From assembly GCF_003284585.1 (NCBI RefSeq), contig NZ_QKRX01000010.1, forward strand, positions 62,001-126,000: DNA of 64,000 nucleotides. The letters are read 5' to 3'. The notes beneath the pieces are model-generated. The model was not told the DNA's origin. It saw nothing but the letters and a program-made list of their open reading frames with translations, and did no database searches. Made by a program: the position numbers and the translations under genes. Source of the DNA: Nitrincola tibetensis (GTDB lineage: Bacteria; Pseudomonadota; Gammaproteobacteria; Pseudomonadales; Balneatricaceae). Shown in pieces: positions 56,962 through 64,000 of this stretch (the stretch's first letter is position 1; each line of letters begins with the position of its first letter).

Positions 56962-57033
56962 ATGCGTTCAATATTGTTGTTTTTTCTCGGGATTCCAATT
57001 CCGATCATCATCTTACTCGCGCTGATCTTGTAG
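56962..57033 (+). CDS. 23-residue hydrophobic membrane peptide
   Basis: Open frame MRSILLFFLGIPIPIIILLALIL, a single hydrophobic helix with one Arg at the N-terminus, after AAAGGAGAAAG and eight bases of spacing. It is too short for most gene finders. The strong ribosome site, its place directly behind a membrane protein gene and the terminator that follows support expression. I recall similar short peptides annotated as hypothetical in other proteobacteria but cannot verify. Function unknown; it could modulate a membrane partner. Confidence 0.6.
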   Translation: MRSILLFFLGIPIPIIILLALIL

Positions 57034-57051
57034 GTCACACCATTCAAAGTT

Positions 57052-57084
57052 GTCGGTATACTTAAGTAAAGGATGTATACCGAC
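57052..57084. repeat. 10-base inverted repeat
   Basis: GTCGGTATAC (57052-57061) and GTATACCGAC (57075-57084) are perfect inverted copies 13 bases apart. The unit lies directly before the stronger terminator hairpin. Confidence 0.7.
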
Positions 57085-57089
57085 TGAAC

Positions 57090-57127
57090 ATGAAAACGGC
57101 AGGGGCTTTCACCCCTGCCGTTTTCAT
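57090..57127. terminator. strong bidirectional terminator
   Basis: ATGAAAACGGCAGGGG / CCCCTGCCGTTTTCAT, a 16-base perfect stem with loop CTTTCA. A-rich on the left and T-rich on the right of the GC core, it serves both the plus-strand membrane gene pair and the minus-strand PRC-barrel gene. Confidence 0.88.
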
Positions 57128-57155
57128 TTCACTATACGTTTGCGTTATTGGAAAT

Positions 57156-57713
57156 TTACTTCCGTTTTGCAAACTCAGGTGCTGTGCGCAGGTCATCACC
57201 GGTCACGTCAACTCGCAGATCCTTATCGTCCGCCGTGCCTGATAGCGTGATGTTATCCCAACCAATGGCGACATCCTTCTCACCCATGCCCAGAAAACCG
57301 CCAACACCAACTAAAATAGCCACAACTTGGCCTTTCTCGTCAATAATGAGTTCACTGACTGTGCCTATATCCTCATCAGCACCGGTTCGAACCTTTGCAC
57401 CAATCAGGTCGCTTGCTTGGGTTCCATTAGCCGGAGCAGAGGTGATATGACCGCGATTTTGCATGCTTGATGGATCGCGAGTGTTATTACGACCTGTTTC
57501 AGTCATAGAGCTAGACTGTCCAGCACGCTGTGAGTCTTGACCACTTTGCCCGGCAGCATTAGGTGTAGATTGATTGCCATCTTTGTTCATCTCGGTGCCT
57601 TGTTGGCGAGCACTATCCTGTGCCGTGGTTTGTTGTGCCAGAACAGATCCAGCACTGAGTGCTATAGCTGGAGTGACTAATGCATAAAATACAAACGAAT
57701 GTAACTTCTTCAT
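57156..57713 (-). CDS. exported PRC-barrel domain protein
   Basis: Protein of 185 residues with a signal peptide ending near VLA|QQTTA, a low-complexity Gln/Ser/Asn-rich linker (about 30-95) and a C-terminal PRC-barrel with DEDIGTVSELIIDEKGQVVA and VGGFLGMGEKDVAIGW. It is likely periplasmic. Its GGFLGMG motif is shared with the cytoplasmic PRC protein at 41889-42281. Function unknown; such proteins are common in stress clusters. Confidence 0.85.
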   Translation of the reverse strand: MKKLHSFVFYALVTPAIALSAGSVLAQQTTAQDSARQQGTEMNKDGNQSTPNAAGQSGQDSQRAGQSSSMTETGRNNTRDPSSMQNRGHITSAPANGTQASDLIGAKVRTGADEDIGTVSELIIDEKGQVVAILVGVGGFLGMGEKDVAIGWDNITLSGTADDKDLRVDVTGDDLRTAPEFAKRK

Positions 57714-58041
57714 GTGAATATCCTTTCTTTCGAGTGTGTTAGTAAGACAAACTGTCTGCTTAACTGCTTCATCACAACATTTCTTCTTGTCATTAGTAGA
57801 GGGAAGAAGACCGAATTACCAAGAGTTCTGGAATTCAGGATGAGACTCTAAAGTACGTTGAGGGCGTTGAGGCGTCGGTTCGCTAACGCACTCAGATGAG
57901 AAGGATTTTGGAATGGAACAAACGTATGATTGTGATGTGCAATGTCGTGTTTCCATATGTGGGTTAGTGAACGGACACACGTAAATTATAGACCTAGACT
58001 TGAGATTTACGGATCAAAATGTCTAAAAGGGTGCTCTGTCC
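57714..58041. other. divergent gap before the diguanylate cyclase
   Basis: This 328-base region should hold promoters for the PRC-barrel gene and for the cyclase. A 23-codon open frame with two Cys pairs (57913-57984) is present, but its coding status is weak. No consensus promoter stands out. Confidence 0.5.
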
Positions 58042-59133
58042 ATGTTAAAAATATCTAATCATAAAGCCCATGTGAGCGCTGGGGCCGAGCCTCAAGTTCG
58101 TCCTAATAACCTCTTGCGTAAGGATGCGCGCCCACACCTAGATGACAATTCGCTTTTGCATGAGCTTCAAGTTCATCAGATGGAATTGGAAATGCAGAAT
58201 GAGATGCTGTTAAAGGCACAGGCAGAGCTAGAAGAAACCAGTGATCGCTATACAGATTTGTTTGATTTTGCCCCTATCTCTTACATCACTTTGTCTGAGG
58301 ATGGACGTATTAGCGAGGCCAATCTTGCCGCCACTGCTCAGTTGGCAGGAGAGCGAGATTCGTTGATTGGGCACTACTTTGCAGAATTCCTCGATCCAGA
58401 TGATCATGAGCGTTGGATGCGACATGTGAATGCTGGGTGGCAGAGGCCAGGCACGCGTTTGCCTGAGTTTGAACTCTTGCTCAGAGAAAATGGACAGGCG
58501 TTGTTTTCGGCTGAGTTGCACTGTATGGTCACGGCTCGCCCCGGTGCCTCTGCGAGTCTGCGTATCGCGTTGTTCGATACCACTGAGCGCCGCGCTGTTG
58601 CAGCAGAAATGGAGCGTCTGGCCTATTTTGATTCGCTCACACAACTGCCCAATCGTCGGCTTTTTCAAGACCGATTAGAACAGGCAGTGACCGCTAGCAA
58701 ACGCAGCGGACGTTATGGCGCAGTCCTGTTCCTTGATCTGGATGGCTTCAAAATACTAAACGATACCCATGGCCATGATGCGGGTGATCATTTATTGATT
58801 GAGATAGCGCACCGTTTGCGCACGAATCTGCGTGAAGGGGATACCGTGGCCCGTATTGGTGGAGATGAATTCGTGATGATTCTGGAAAGACTGGATTTGT
58901 CCGAGGCAGGCGCTGCCCAGTTTGCTCAAGAAGTTGGAGAAAAACTTAAGCGTATCATTTCGATCAGCTTTGATCCCGAAGGTATAGAGCTACAATGCAC
59001 TGTCAGCATAGGTGTGCGCCTCTTTGGGCCGACAGCACAGGTTGATGATTTACTAAAGCAAGCGGATCAAGCGCTCTATCAGGCCAAGCGAGCTGGGCGT
59101 AACCAGATCAGTTTTTTTAATTCAACAGATTAA
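58042..59133 (+). CDS. PAS-GGDEF diguanylate cyclase
   Basis: Soluble protein of 363 residues. An N-terminal linker with LLHELQVHQMELEMQNE (about 38-54) precedes a PAS domain (about 68-185, with YTDLFDFAPISYITL) and a GGDEF domain (about 190-360). The motif RIGGDEFVMILE is intact and an RxxD inhibition site (REGD) lies five residues upstream, so it should make cyclic-di-GMP with product feedback. The linker-PAS part closely resembles the C-terminal module of the Crp-like regulator at 61897-63165. No membrane segment is present. Confidence 0.92.
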   Translation: MLKISNHKAHVSAGAEPQVRPNNLLRKDARPHLDDNSLLHELQVHQMELEMQNEMLLKAQAELEETSDRYTDLFDFAPISYITLSEDGRISEANLAATAQLAGERDSLIGHYFAEFLDPDDHERWMRHVNAGWQRPGTRLPEFELLLRENGQALFSAELHCMVTARPGASASLRIALFDTTERRAVAAEMERLAYFDSLTQLPNRRLFQDRLEQAVTASKRSGRYGAVLFLDLDGFKILNDTHGHDAGDHLLIEIAHRLRTNLREGDTVARIGGDEFVMILERLDLSEAGAAQFAQEVGEKLKRIISISFDPEGIELQCTVSIGVRLFGPTAQVDDLLKQADQALYQAKRAGRNQISFFNSTD

Positions 59134-59197
59134 ACGTGTGGCATCTGCTATGCCGCACGCAATGGTATTCGCTGTTATTGACGTTGGCGTTTTATTT

Positions 59198-61819
59198 TTA
59201 CTTAGTGTCAGGCTTTTTTTCTATTCGTGCCACCGTCGCTCGTAATTCCGTCTCCAGATGTTTGGCGACGGTCACATCGATAAAGGTAATCACCACGCCT
59301 TTGATGAGATTTTGCATTGTACGATAGGGCATAATTCGGACATTGAACCAACTGCCACTACGGGAAGTCGCTTGTTTTTCAGAGAAGATAAGTGTTCGTA
59401 AAACTTCTTGCGCATCTTGAGCGAGGTCAGGGTAATCCAAGTCGCTTGCCAGATCTGACAAAGGGCGCCCAACGTCGGCTGAAATCAGCTTAATGATATG
59501 TGCGGCTTGTTTGGTAAAGCGGCGGATATGTAAGCGATTATCGAGAAAAATGGTGGCAACCTCAGTGCTGTTAAGCAGGTTTTGCATGTCATCGTTGACG
59601 CGTGATAGATCGTCCACTCTAGATTGCAACTCGACGTTGACCGTTTGCAACTCTTCGTTAAGCGATTGCATTTCTTCTTTCGAGGTGGTCAGTTCTTCGT
59701 TGGTTGATTGCAGTTCTTCATTTGTTGATTGTAATTCTTCGTTCGTTGACTTGAGCTCTTCCCCTGAGCTTTGCATTTGCTCACGTAAAAATCTGACTTC
59801 ATCCTGTGCTTGCTCAAGAGCCTGTTCGAGCTGAACCTCTATGGGCGACTGTGCTTTTTTCTTGGTTTGGCGTTTTGTTTGTGGTTTTGATCGGAGTTCT
59901 GTGAACACAATCATGACGGTACCCTGCAGCGGTTCAGGATCCTCAATATAGTATAAGGTGAGGTCCAACTGATGGGTTTTACCTTCCACCTCTAGGGATA
60001 GATCCTTGCACTCGACACGACCTCTATCGCGGACAGCCTGTTGCAAGGAGCTTGCGATAATGTGGCGAAGACCATCACGTGCCATCGCGTATACATTCCA
60101 GTTTGCTTTACCTGCCGCAGGTTCTAAATAACGACCAGTGCGTCCACAGATATAGATAATGTCGCCACTGGCATTGACTAAAACGGCGGCGGGGGCAAAC
60201 TCACGCAATAGCAATTGATCAGCGAGGACTTGTAAATTCTTGACTGGTGGTGAAGCCGAGGTGCCGTTCTCACCTGCAAAAGTACGGAAGCGCGTTGGGA
60301 AATCAACTGTTAGTGGATGCTGCGAAGTATCAAGACGATGATAGATTCGTGTTTTCGAATCTAGGGCTTCGAACAAATGAGATGTATAACCAACGGTTTC
60401 GGAATAGCCCAAGAAAAGTATCCCGCCTGGTGTCAGGCTATAATGAAACAGAGATAGCAGTTTTTGCTGGAGCTCGGGTCCGAAGTAAATCAGGACATTG
60501 CGGCAGGACAATAGATCCAATTTAGTAAAGGGTGGGTCCTGGGCCATGTTTTGCGGCGCAAAAATCACCATTTCACGCACTTCTTTTGCAATTTGATAAC
60601 CATCGTCAGTAGCGATAAAATAGCGTGCTAGCCGATCGGCCGATACCTTGGTCTTTATATCTTTTGCATAGTGACCCGCACGTGCCAAATCAATGGCATC
60701 CTGAGCTAAATCGGTGGCGAATATATGCAAGGAAAATCGACCTGCTGGTTGGTGTCGTTCCAATGCCTCTTTGAAACTAATAGCGAGTGAATAGGCCTCT
60801 TCTCCGGTTGAACACGCGGGAACCCAAGCGCGCAGGGCACGGCCCGACGGGCTGCGTTGGAACAGGGCGGGAAAGGCAATGTCGCGCAAGCTGTCCCAAG
60901 CAGCAGGATCTCGGAAGAAGCTAGTGACGCCGATCAATAACTCTTTGAATAGTAAATCCAGTTCCTGGGCATTCTCCTGCAACAAGTTTACATAGTCACT
61001 GATTTGGCCCAGTTGATGAATTCCCATACGTCGTTCGATACGTCGATAGAGCGTGCTCTTTTTATACAGCGAAAAATCTTGACCATTGTGTGCTTGCATG
61101 AGGGTTAGCACCCTATCCAGCCCACTTTTGGCTGAGGGGTCTGTGCCATCACTCTCTTTTTTTACGCTCGATTCTTGTCGTAAACCCGCGATAATTCGCT
61201 TTGCTAGTTTAGCAGCCGGTGCAATGATATCCACTAAGTTAGCATCAATTGCACTTTGTGGCATTGAAGGAAAGGCTGCGCTGCTTGGCTCTTGTACTAA
61301 TACAAGGCCTGCATGCTTTTTAATTGTTCGTAGACCTTCTGTGCCATCTGACCCCATGCCTGACAGCAGCACTGCGATGGCTTTGTCGCGACATTCCAAT
61401 GCTAGAGAGTTCAAGAAAAAGTCAATCGGCAGGCGTTGTCCACGGGGTGCAGACGGCTTGGATAGATACAGCACGCCTTCTTTGATGTATATGTCGTGGT
61501 TGGGCGGCAATACATAGACGTGGTCTACCAAAACATGAAGGTGGTCTGTCACTTGAGCAACCGGTAGGCTGGTGGCTCGTTGAAGCAGTTCTGGCATCAT
61601 GCCCTTGTGAGTCGGATCGAGGTGTTGCACAATCACGTAGGCCATACCACTGTCGGTTGGTACACCGCTTAAAAATTGCTCCAAGGCTTCCAGCCCGCCA
61701 GCCGAGGCTCCGATGCCAACCACGGGAAATGGAGATGGTTGTGATGAAGGTACGGAATCGTCGGTACTTGATGCAGGTGTTTGGGCCGTTTCACGTTTAT
61801 TCATAGCTTGCGGTTCCAT
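59198..61819 (-). CDS. CheB-CheR fusion with C-terminal PAS domain
   Basis: Protein of 873 residues joining a CheB methylesterase domain (about 30-215; Ser in GIGASAGG, His in QHLDPTHKG, Asp in SGMGSDGTEG) and a CheR methyltransferase domain (about 235-500; GVTSFFRDP, CSTGEEAYSLAI). A PAS domain, then a long coiled coil of near-perfect seven-residue repeats (STNEELQ) around 700-760, and a final PAS domain follow. CheB's receiver domain and any histidine kinase domain are absent, unlike many relatives. No chemoreceptor is nearby. The start may be 15 bases later at 61804; neither has a strong ribosome site. Role probably in sensory adaptation, target unknown. Confidence 0.9.
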   Translation of the reverse strand: MEPQAMNKRETAQTPASSTDDSVPSSQPSPFPVVGIGASAGGLEALEQFLSGVPTDSGMAYVIVQHLDPTHKGMMPELLQRATSLPVAQVTDHLHVLVDHVYVLPPNHDIYIKEGVLYLSKPSAPRGQRLPIDFFLNSLALECRDKAIAVLLSGMGSDGTEGLRTIKKHAGLVLVQEPSSAAFPSMPQSAIDANLVDIIAPAAKLAKRIIAGLRQESSVKKESDGTDPSAKSGLDRVLTLMQAHNGQDFSLYKKSTLYRRIERRMGIHQLGQISDYVNLLQENAQELDLLFKELLIGVTSFFRDPAAWDSLRDIAFPALFQRSPSGRALRAWVPACSTGEEAYSLAISFKEALERHQPAGRFSLHIFATDLAQDAIDLARAGHYAKDIKTKVSADRLARYFIATDDGYQIAKEVREMVIFAPQNMAQDPPFTKLDLLSCRNVLIYFGPELQQKLLSLFHYSLTPGGILFLGYSETVGYTSHLFEALDSKTRIYHRLDTSQHPLTVDFPTRFRTFAGENGTSASPPVKNLQVLADQLLLREFAPAAVLVNASGDIIYICGRTGRYLEPAAGKANWNVYAMARDGLRHIIASSLQQAVRDRGRVECKDLSLEVEGKTHQLDLTLYYIEDPEPLQGTVMIVFTELRSKPQTKRQTKKKAQSPIEVQLEQALEQAQDEVRFLREQMQSSGEELKSTNEELQSTNEELQSTNEELTTSKEEMQSLNEELQTVNVELQSRVDDLSRVNDDMQNLLNSTEVATIFLDNRLHIRRFTKQAAHIIKLISADVGRPLSDLASDLDYPDLAQDAQEVLRTLIFSEKQATSRSGSWFNVRIMPYRTMQNLIKGVVITFIDVTVAKHLETELRATVARIEKKPDTK

Positions 61820-61896
61820 CAGGTCGAAATCAGTGAAAGCGACGAGGGTAAGTGTTAATTAAGCCTTCTTCGAGCCGATGATATTGGCTGGCTAAG

Positions 61897-63165
61897 TCAG
61901 ATTTTACTCATGTTAATACGGCACTCTTTACCTTCTTCATTCGGAACTCCCTCCAGCTTTATCAGTGTTTCAGGGTGTTGTGATCTTGGTTTGAGCGTGA
62001 CCTCACAGCTATTAATCGCCTTTCCGTTGAGTATGTCATTGAGAAAGTTCTGAAAGATGGGTAAAGATAAGTCAGTAAGCAATGACTGAAAACGATGGCG
62101 GTCTTTGTGCGAGCGCTTGATTTTGATCAGAATGGCGGCGGCGAGATTCATCTCCAGAATCGAACCTATCGAATTCAGAGTAAGATAAGGTGCGGGAGCA
62201 AAATCGTATATATCGACGTAGTGCGCGCGAAGTGCGTCGGTTTCATCGTAGGCGCGTTTGAGTTCTTCATTATTCATCTCCAGTTCAATTTGATGTATCT
62301 GGAGTTCTTGTATCATGCGAGAACTGTCCCAAGTGTTATTTGGAGGAGGAACAGGCATTTCCTGTAATCGATTTTCTGCACGTTGGCGCAGTGTGGCGGG
62401 GTTATGGCGAAATCTTTCAATCGAACGAGGGATGTGTTTTTGGCCAAATAATCGATCATATTCTGACTTTACAACATGGTAGCATTCGCACGCGCGCTGT
62501 TCAATTCCGGGCCTGTCCACGACTACAATGCGTCCGCGGCTATAATGAATGAGCCCTGCCGCTTGAAGCTTGCCCGCCGCTGCGGTTATACACTCACGGC
62601 GCACGCCAAGCATATTGGCGATAATTTCCTGTGTCATCTCAATTTGATTTCCACCCAAAAGATCTAGGCTTAACAGTAGCCAACGACAAAGTTGTTGATC
62701 GGCTTGATGGTGGCGATTACAGACGACGCTCTGCGCAATCTGAGTCATTAGAGCCTGGACGTAAGCTAAAGAAAGTTGCAGTAGGTTTTCGCTTTGCTCC
62801 AGTTCCCAAGTATAAACTTCAGCACTCAAGCGGTAAGCATAGCCCTTGCTTTGTACGACGGCTTCGTAGGCTGAGTGAATTCCACCGAGTAGCAGCGGGA
62901 TACCAACAAAACCGTCATTCCCTGTCATCGCCAGTCCGGCAGATGATCCATTTTGTGTGGTGAATACTCTGGATACGATACCCGATGTTGGAAAATAAAC
63001 ATGCTCCAACTTTTCACCAGGTTTGTAGAGTACCTGCCCCGACTGCAGTGATACCCCTTCAAGATCGTTTAGAAAGCGGGAGTAATCGACATCCTGTAGT
63101 CCAGCTAGAATTCGATTTTGTTTTGGATCGTCCGCTTTGTCAGGTGTTGCAACCATTGCATTCAT
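61897..63165 (-). CDS. Crp/Fnr-type transcription regulator with C-terminal PAS domain
   Basis: Protein of 422 residues from the ATG at 63165, six bases after GAGGA. An N-terminal cyclic-nucleotide-binding fold (about 20-140; EKLEHVYFPTSGIVS) and a winged helix-turn-helix with QEIIANMLGVRRECITAAAGKL (about 180-205) form a Crp-like regulator of the Crp-K/'LPTSG' type without Fnr cysteines. A linker with IQELQIHQIELEMNNEEL (about 285-305) and a PAS domain (YVDIYDFAPAPYLTL) follow. The fusion of a Crp regulator to a PAS sensor at the C-terminus is uncommon. It diverges from the DUF3309 gene. Confidence 0.88.
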   Translation of the reverse strand: MNAMVATPDKADDPKQNRILAGLQDVDYSRFLNDLEGVSLQSGQVLYKPGEKLEHVYFPTSGIVSRVFTTQNGSSAGLAMTGNDGFVGIPLLLGGIHSAYEAVVQSKGYAYRLSAEVYTWELEQSENLLQLSLAYVQALMTQIAQSVVCNRHHQADQQLCRWLLLSLDLLGGNQIEMTQEIIANMLGVRRECITAAAGKLQAAGLIHYSRGRIVVVDRPGIEQRACECYHVVKSEYDRLFGQKHIPRSIERFRHNPATLRQRAENRLQEMPVPPPNNTWDSSRMIQELQIHQIELEMNNEELKRAYDETDALRAHYVDIYDFAPAPYLTLNSIGSILEMNLAAAILIKIKRSHKDRHRFQSLLTDLSLPIFQNFLNDILNGKAINSCEVTLKPRSQHPETLIKLEGVPNEEGKECRINMSKI

Positions 63166-63385
63166 AGCATTCCTCGCTAATGATGCGGACACGACTATAC
63201 AGCACGATAGTGATCCGCATTCTCAAGTATAGTCTAAAAACCTTAGTACATGTGATCTTTAAGGCGGTCTGTCTGATTCCGTTTGCCAGCGAACAGACGA
63301 GAAGGTGGTGTTTGCGTAAATCTAGCCTATTGGAGCGTAAGGTTATGGCTTTACGTTCTGTTTTTCCTTCTCTTGGAGACATGAA

Positions 63386-63544
63386 ATGTCAATAGGTACT
63401 GTTCTTCTGGTCGTTTTAATCCTCATGTTGATCGGCGTCATTCCCGCTTGGCCACACAGCCGTACTTGGGGGTATGGTGCAAGTGGTGGTCTTGGCTTAG
63501 TCGTGGTTATTCTGCTAGTCCTGATATTGATGGGAAAGCTCTAA
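63386..63544 (+). CDS. DUF3309 small membrane protein
   Basis: 52-residue protein MSIGTVLLVVLILMLIGVIP... with two hydrophobic segments separated by AWPHSRTWGYGASGG, the diagnostic loop of DUF3309. GGAG lies seven bases before the ATG at 63386. Function unknown; these genes often occur with stress genes such as CsbD, BON and PRC proteins. Confidence 0.88.
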   Translation: MSIGTVLLVVLILMLIGVIPAWPHSRTWGYGASGGLGLVVVILLVLILMGKL

Positions 63545-63634
63545 CATTTGGCCTTTTAAATAACGTAATAGGCAGCAGACGGTCCACTTGAGGTACTCAT
63601 GAAATGGGTACGCTCAAGAGACCTGTTAAACTGT

Positions 63635-63949
63635 TTACTTAAGCTGCATATCATTCTTGACTGATTTTACGCCTTGAATGTCACGTGTCATCTGAACCGC
63701 TTTGTTGATCTCTGTTTGTGAACTGACAAAGCCACTTAATTGAACAACCCCGTCAAACGTTTCAACATTGATCTCACTGAATCTAAGACCCGGATCATCG
63801 AGAATTGCTGCTTTAACACGCGCAGTAATTGTTGAATCGTCAATGTATGCACCGACAGTTTGTTGCTTTTCCGGGGCAGCGCAGCCAACCATACCGAATA
63901 ACGAAACAGCGAGTAATAGTGCAACAGCATACTTGCCAACATGTTTCAT
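63635..63949 (-). CDS. BON-domain lipoprotein
   Basis: Exported lipoprotein of 104 residues starting at the ATG at 63949 after TTGGAG. The lipobox is MVGC (Cys23). One BON domain covers about 40-103 with DDSTITARVKAAILDDPGL and VQLSGFVSSQTEINKA. BON domains bind phospholipid surfaces; relatives include OsmY and DolP. It is likely anchored in the outer membrane and part of the stress gene set. Confidence 0.9.
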   Translation of the reverse strand: MKHVGKYAVALLLAVSLFGMVGCAAPEKQQTVGAYIDDSTITARVKAAILDDPGLRFSEINVETFDGVVQLSGFVSSQTEINKAVQMTRDIQGVKSVKNDMQLK

Positions 63950-64000
63950 GATTAAAACTCCAAGCATTGGAAGTGGGAAATTTGCGAAGGCAGTGATGAG

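Noticed and set aside
59198-61819. CheB-CheR gene as part of a chemotaxis operon
   Set aside because: No cheA, cheW, cheY or receptor gene is nearby, and the CheB part has no receiver domain.

Overview
The window looks like a gammaproteobacterial chromosome of moderate G+C, most like the Oceanospirillales/Pseudomonadales/Vibrionales part of the class. The evidence is gene order: dxs-ispA-xseB beside a sodium-type stator pair pomA-pomB (as in Vibrio), fabA-fabB, the block ispB / rplU-rpmA-obgE-proB / rpsT / murJ-ribF-ileS-lspA-fkpB followed by minor pilins (the Pseudomonas arrangement), and bamD / rluD-pgeF-clpB. No rRNA, tRNA, CRISPR array, intact insertion sequence or prophage was seen.

Layout. 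1-2339 (minus): isoprenoid precursor genes dxs (cut by the window edge) and ispA, with xseB. 2512-6005 (plus): flagellar stator pomAB, an ABC1/UbiB-like kinase and a thioesterase. 6017-10835 (plus): a three-gene signalling cassette of PAS histidine kinase, single-domain response regulator and a double-receiver PAS-GGDEF-EAL protein. 10920-12771: two phospholipid-type acyltransferases. 12833-15791 (minus): fabB, fabA, ispB. 16130-26278: translation, GTPase, proline, lipid II flippase, flavin and lipoprotein-processing genes. 26383-28323: four type IV minor pilins. 28430-30058: nadE. 30084-33325 (minus): a zinc-linked operon (DUF2796 His-rich protein, ABC ATPase, permease, DUF3299 protein) behind a Zur-like operator. 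33517-39012: bamD diverging from rluD-pgeF-clpB, with a heat-shock promoter before clpB. 39238-41744: transglutaminase-like protein, N-formylglutamate amidohydrolase-like protein and rlmJ.

From about 41.8 kb the character changes to an accessory stress and envelope region: two PRC-barrel proteins, a Lys-rich small protein, a decayed phospholipase D/cardiolipin synthase remnant, an MgtC-like protein, a giant cyclic beta-1,2-glucan synthase-like protein (about 2,855 residues), an outer-membrane beta-barrel, a KatE-type catalase, a GlsB/YeaQ protein, tiny hydrophobic peptides, a DUF3309 protein and a BON-domain lipoprotein. Mixed in is a sensory set: a PAS-GGDEF cyclase, a CheB-CheR-PAS fusion without receiver or kinase, and a Crp-like regulator carrying a C-terminal PAS domain. 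The cyclase and the Crp-like regulator share a recognisable linker-PAS module. Taken together this region would equip the cell for osmotic and oxidative stress and couple that to second-messenger and transcriptional control; that joint role is inferred from co-location only.

The least routine signals are the shared sensor module across 58.0-63.2 kb, the glucan synthase with its uncertain start, the pared-down minor pilin locus that has lost ispH, pilE and pilY1 from its usual place, and the zinc operon with its in-frame His/Asp hexanucleotide repeats.
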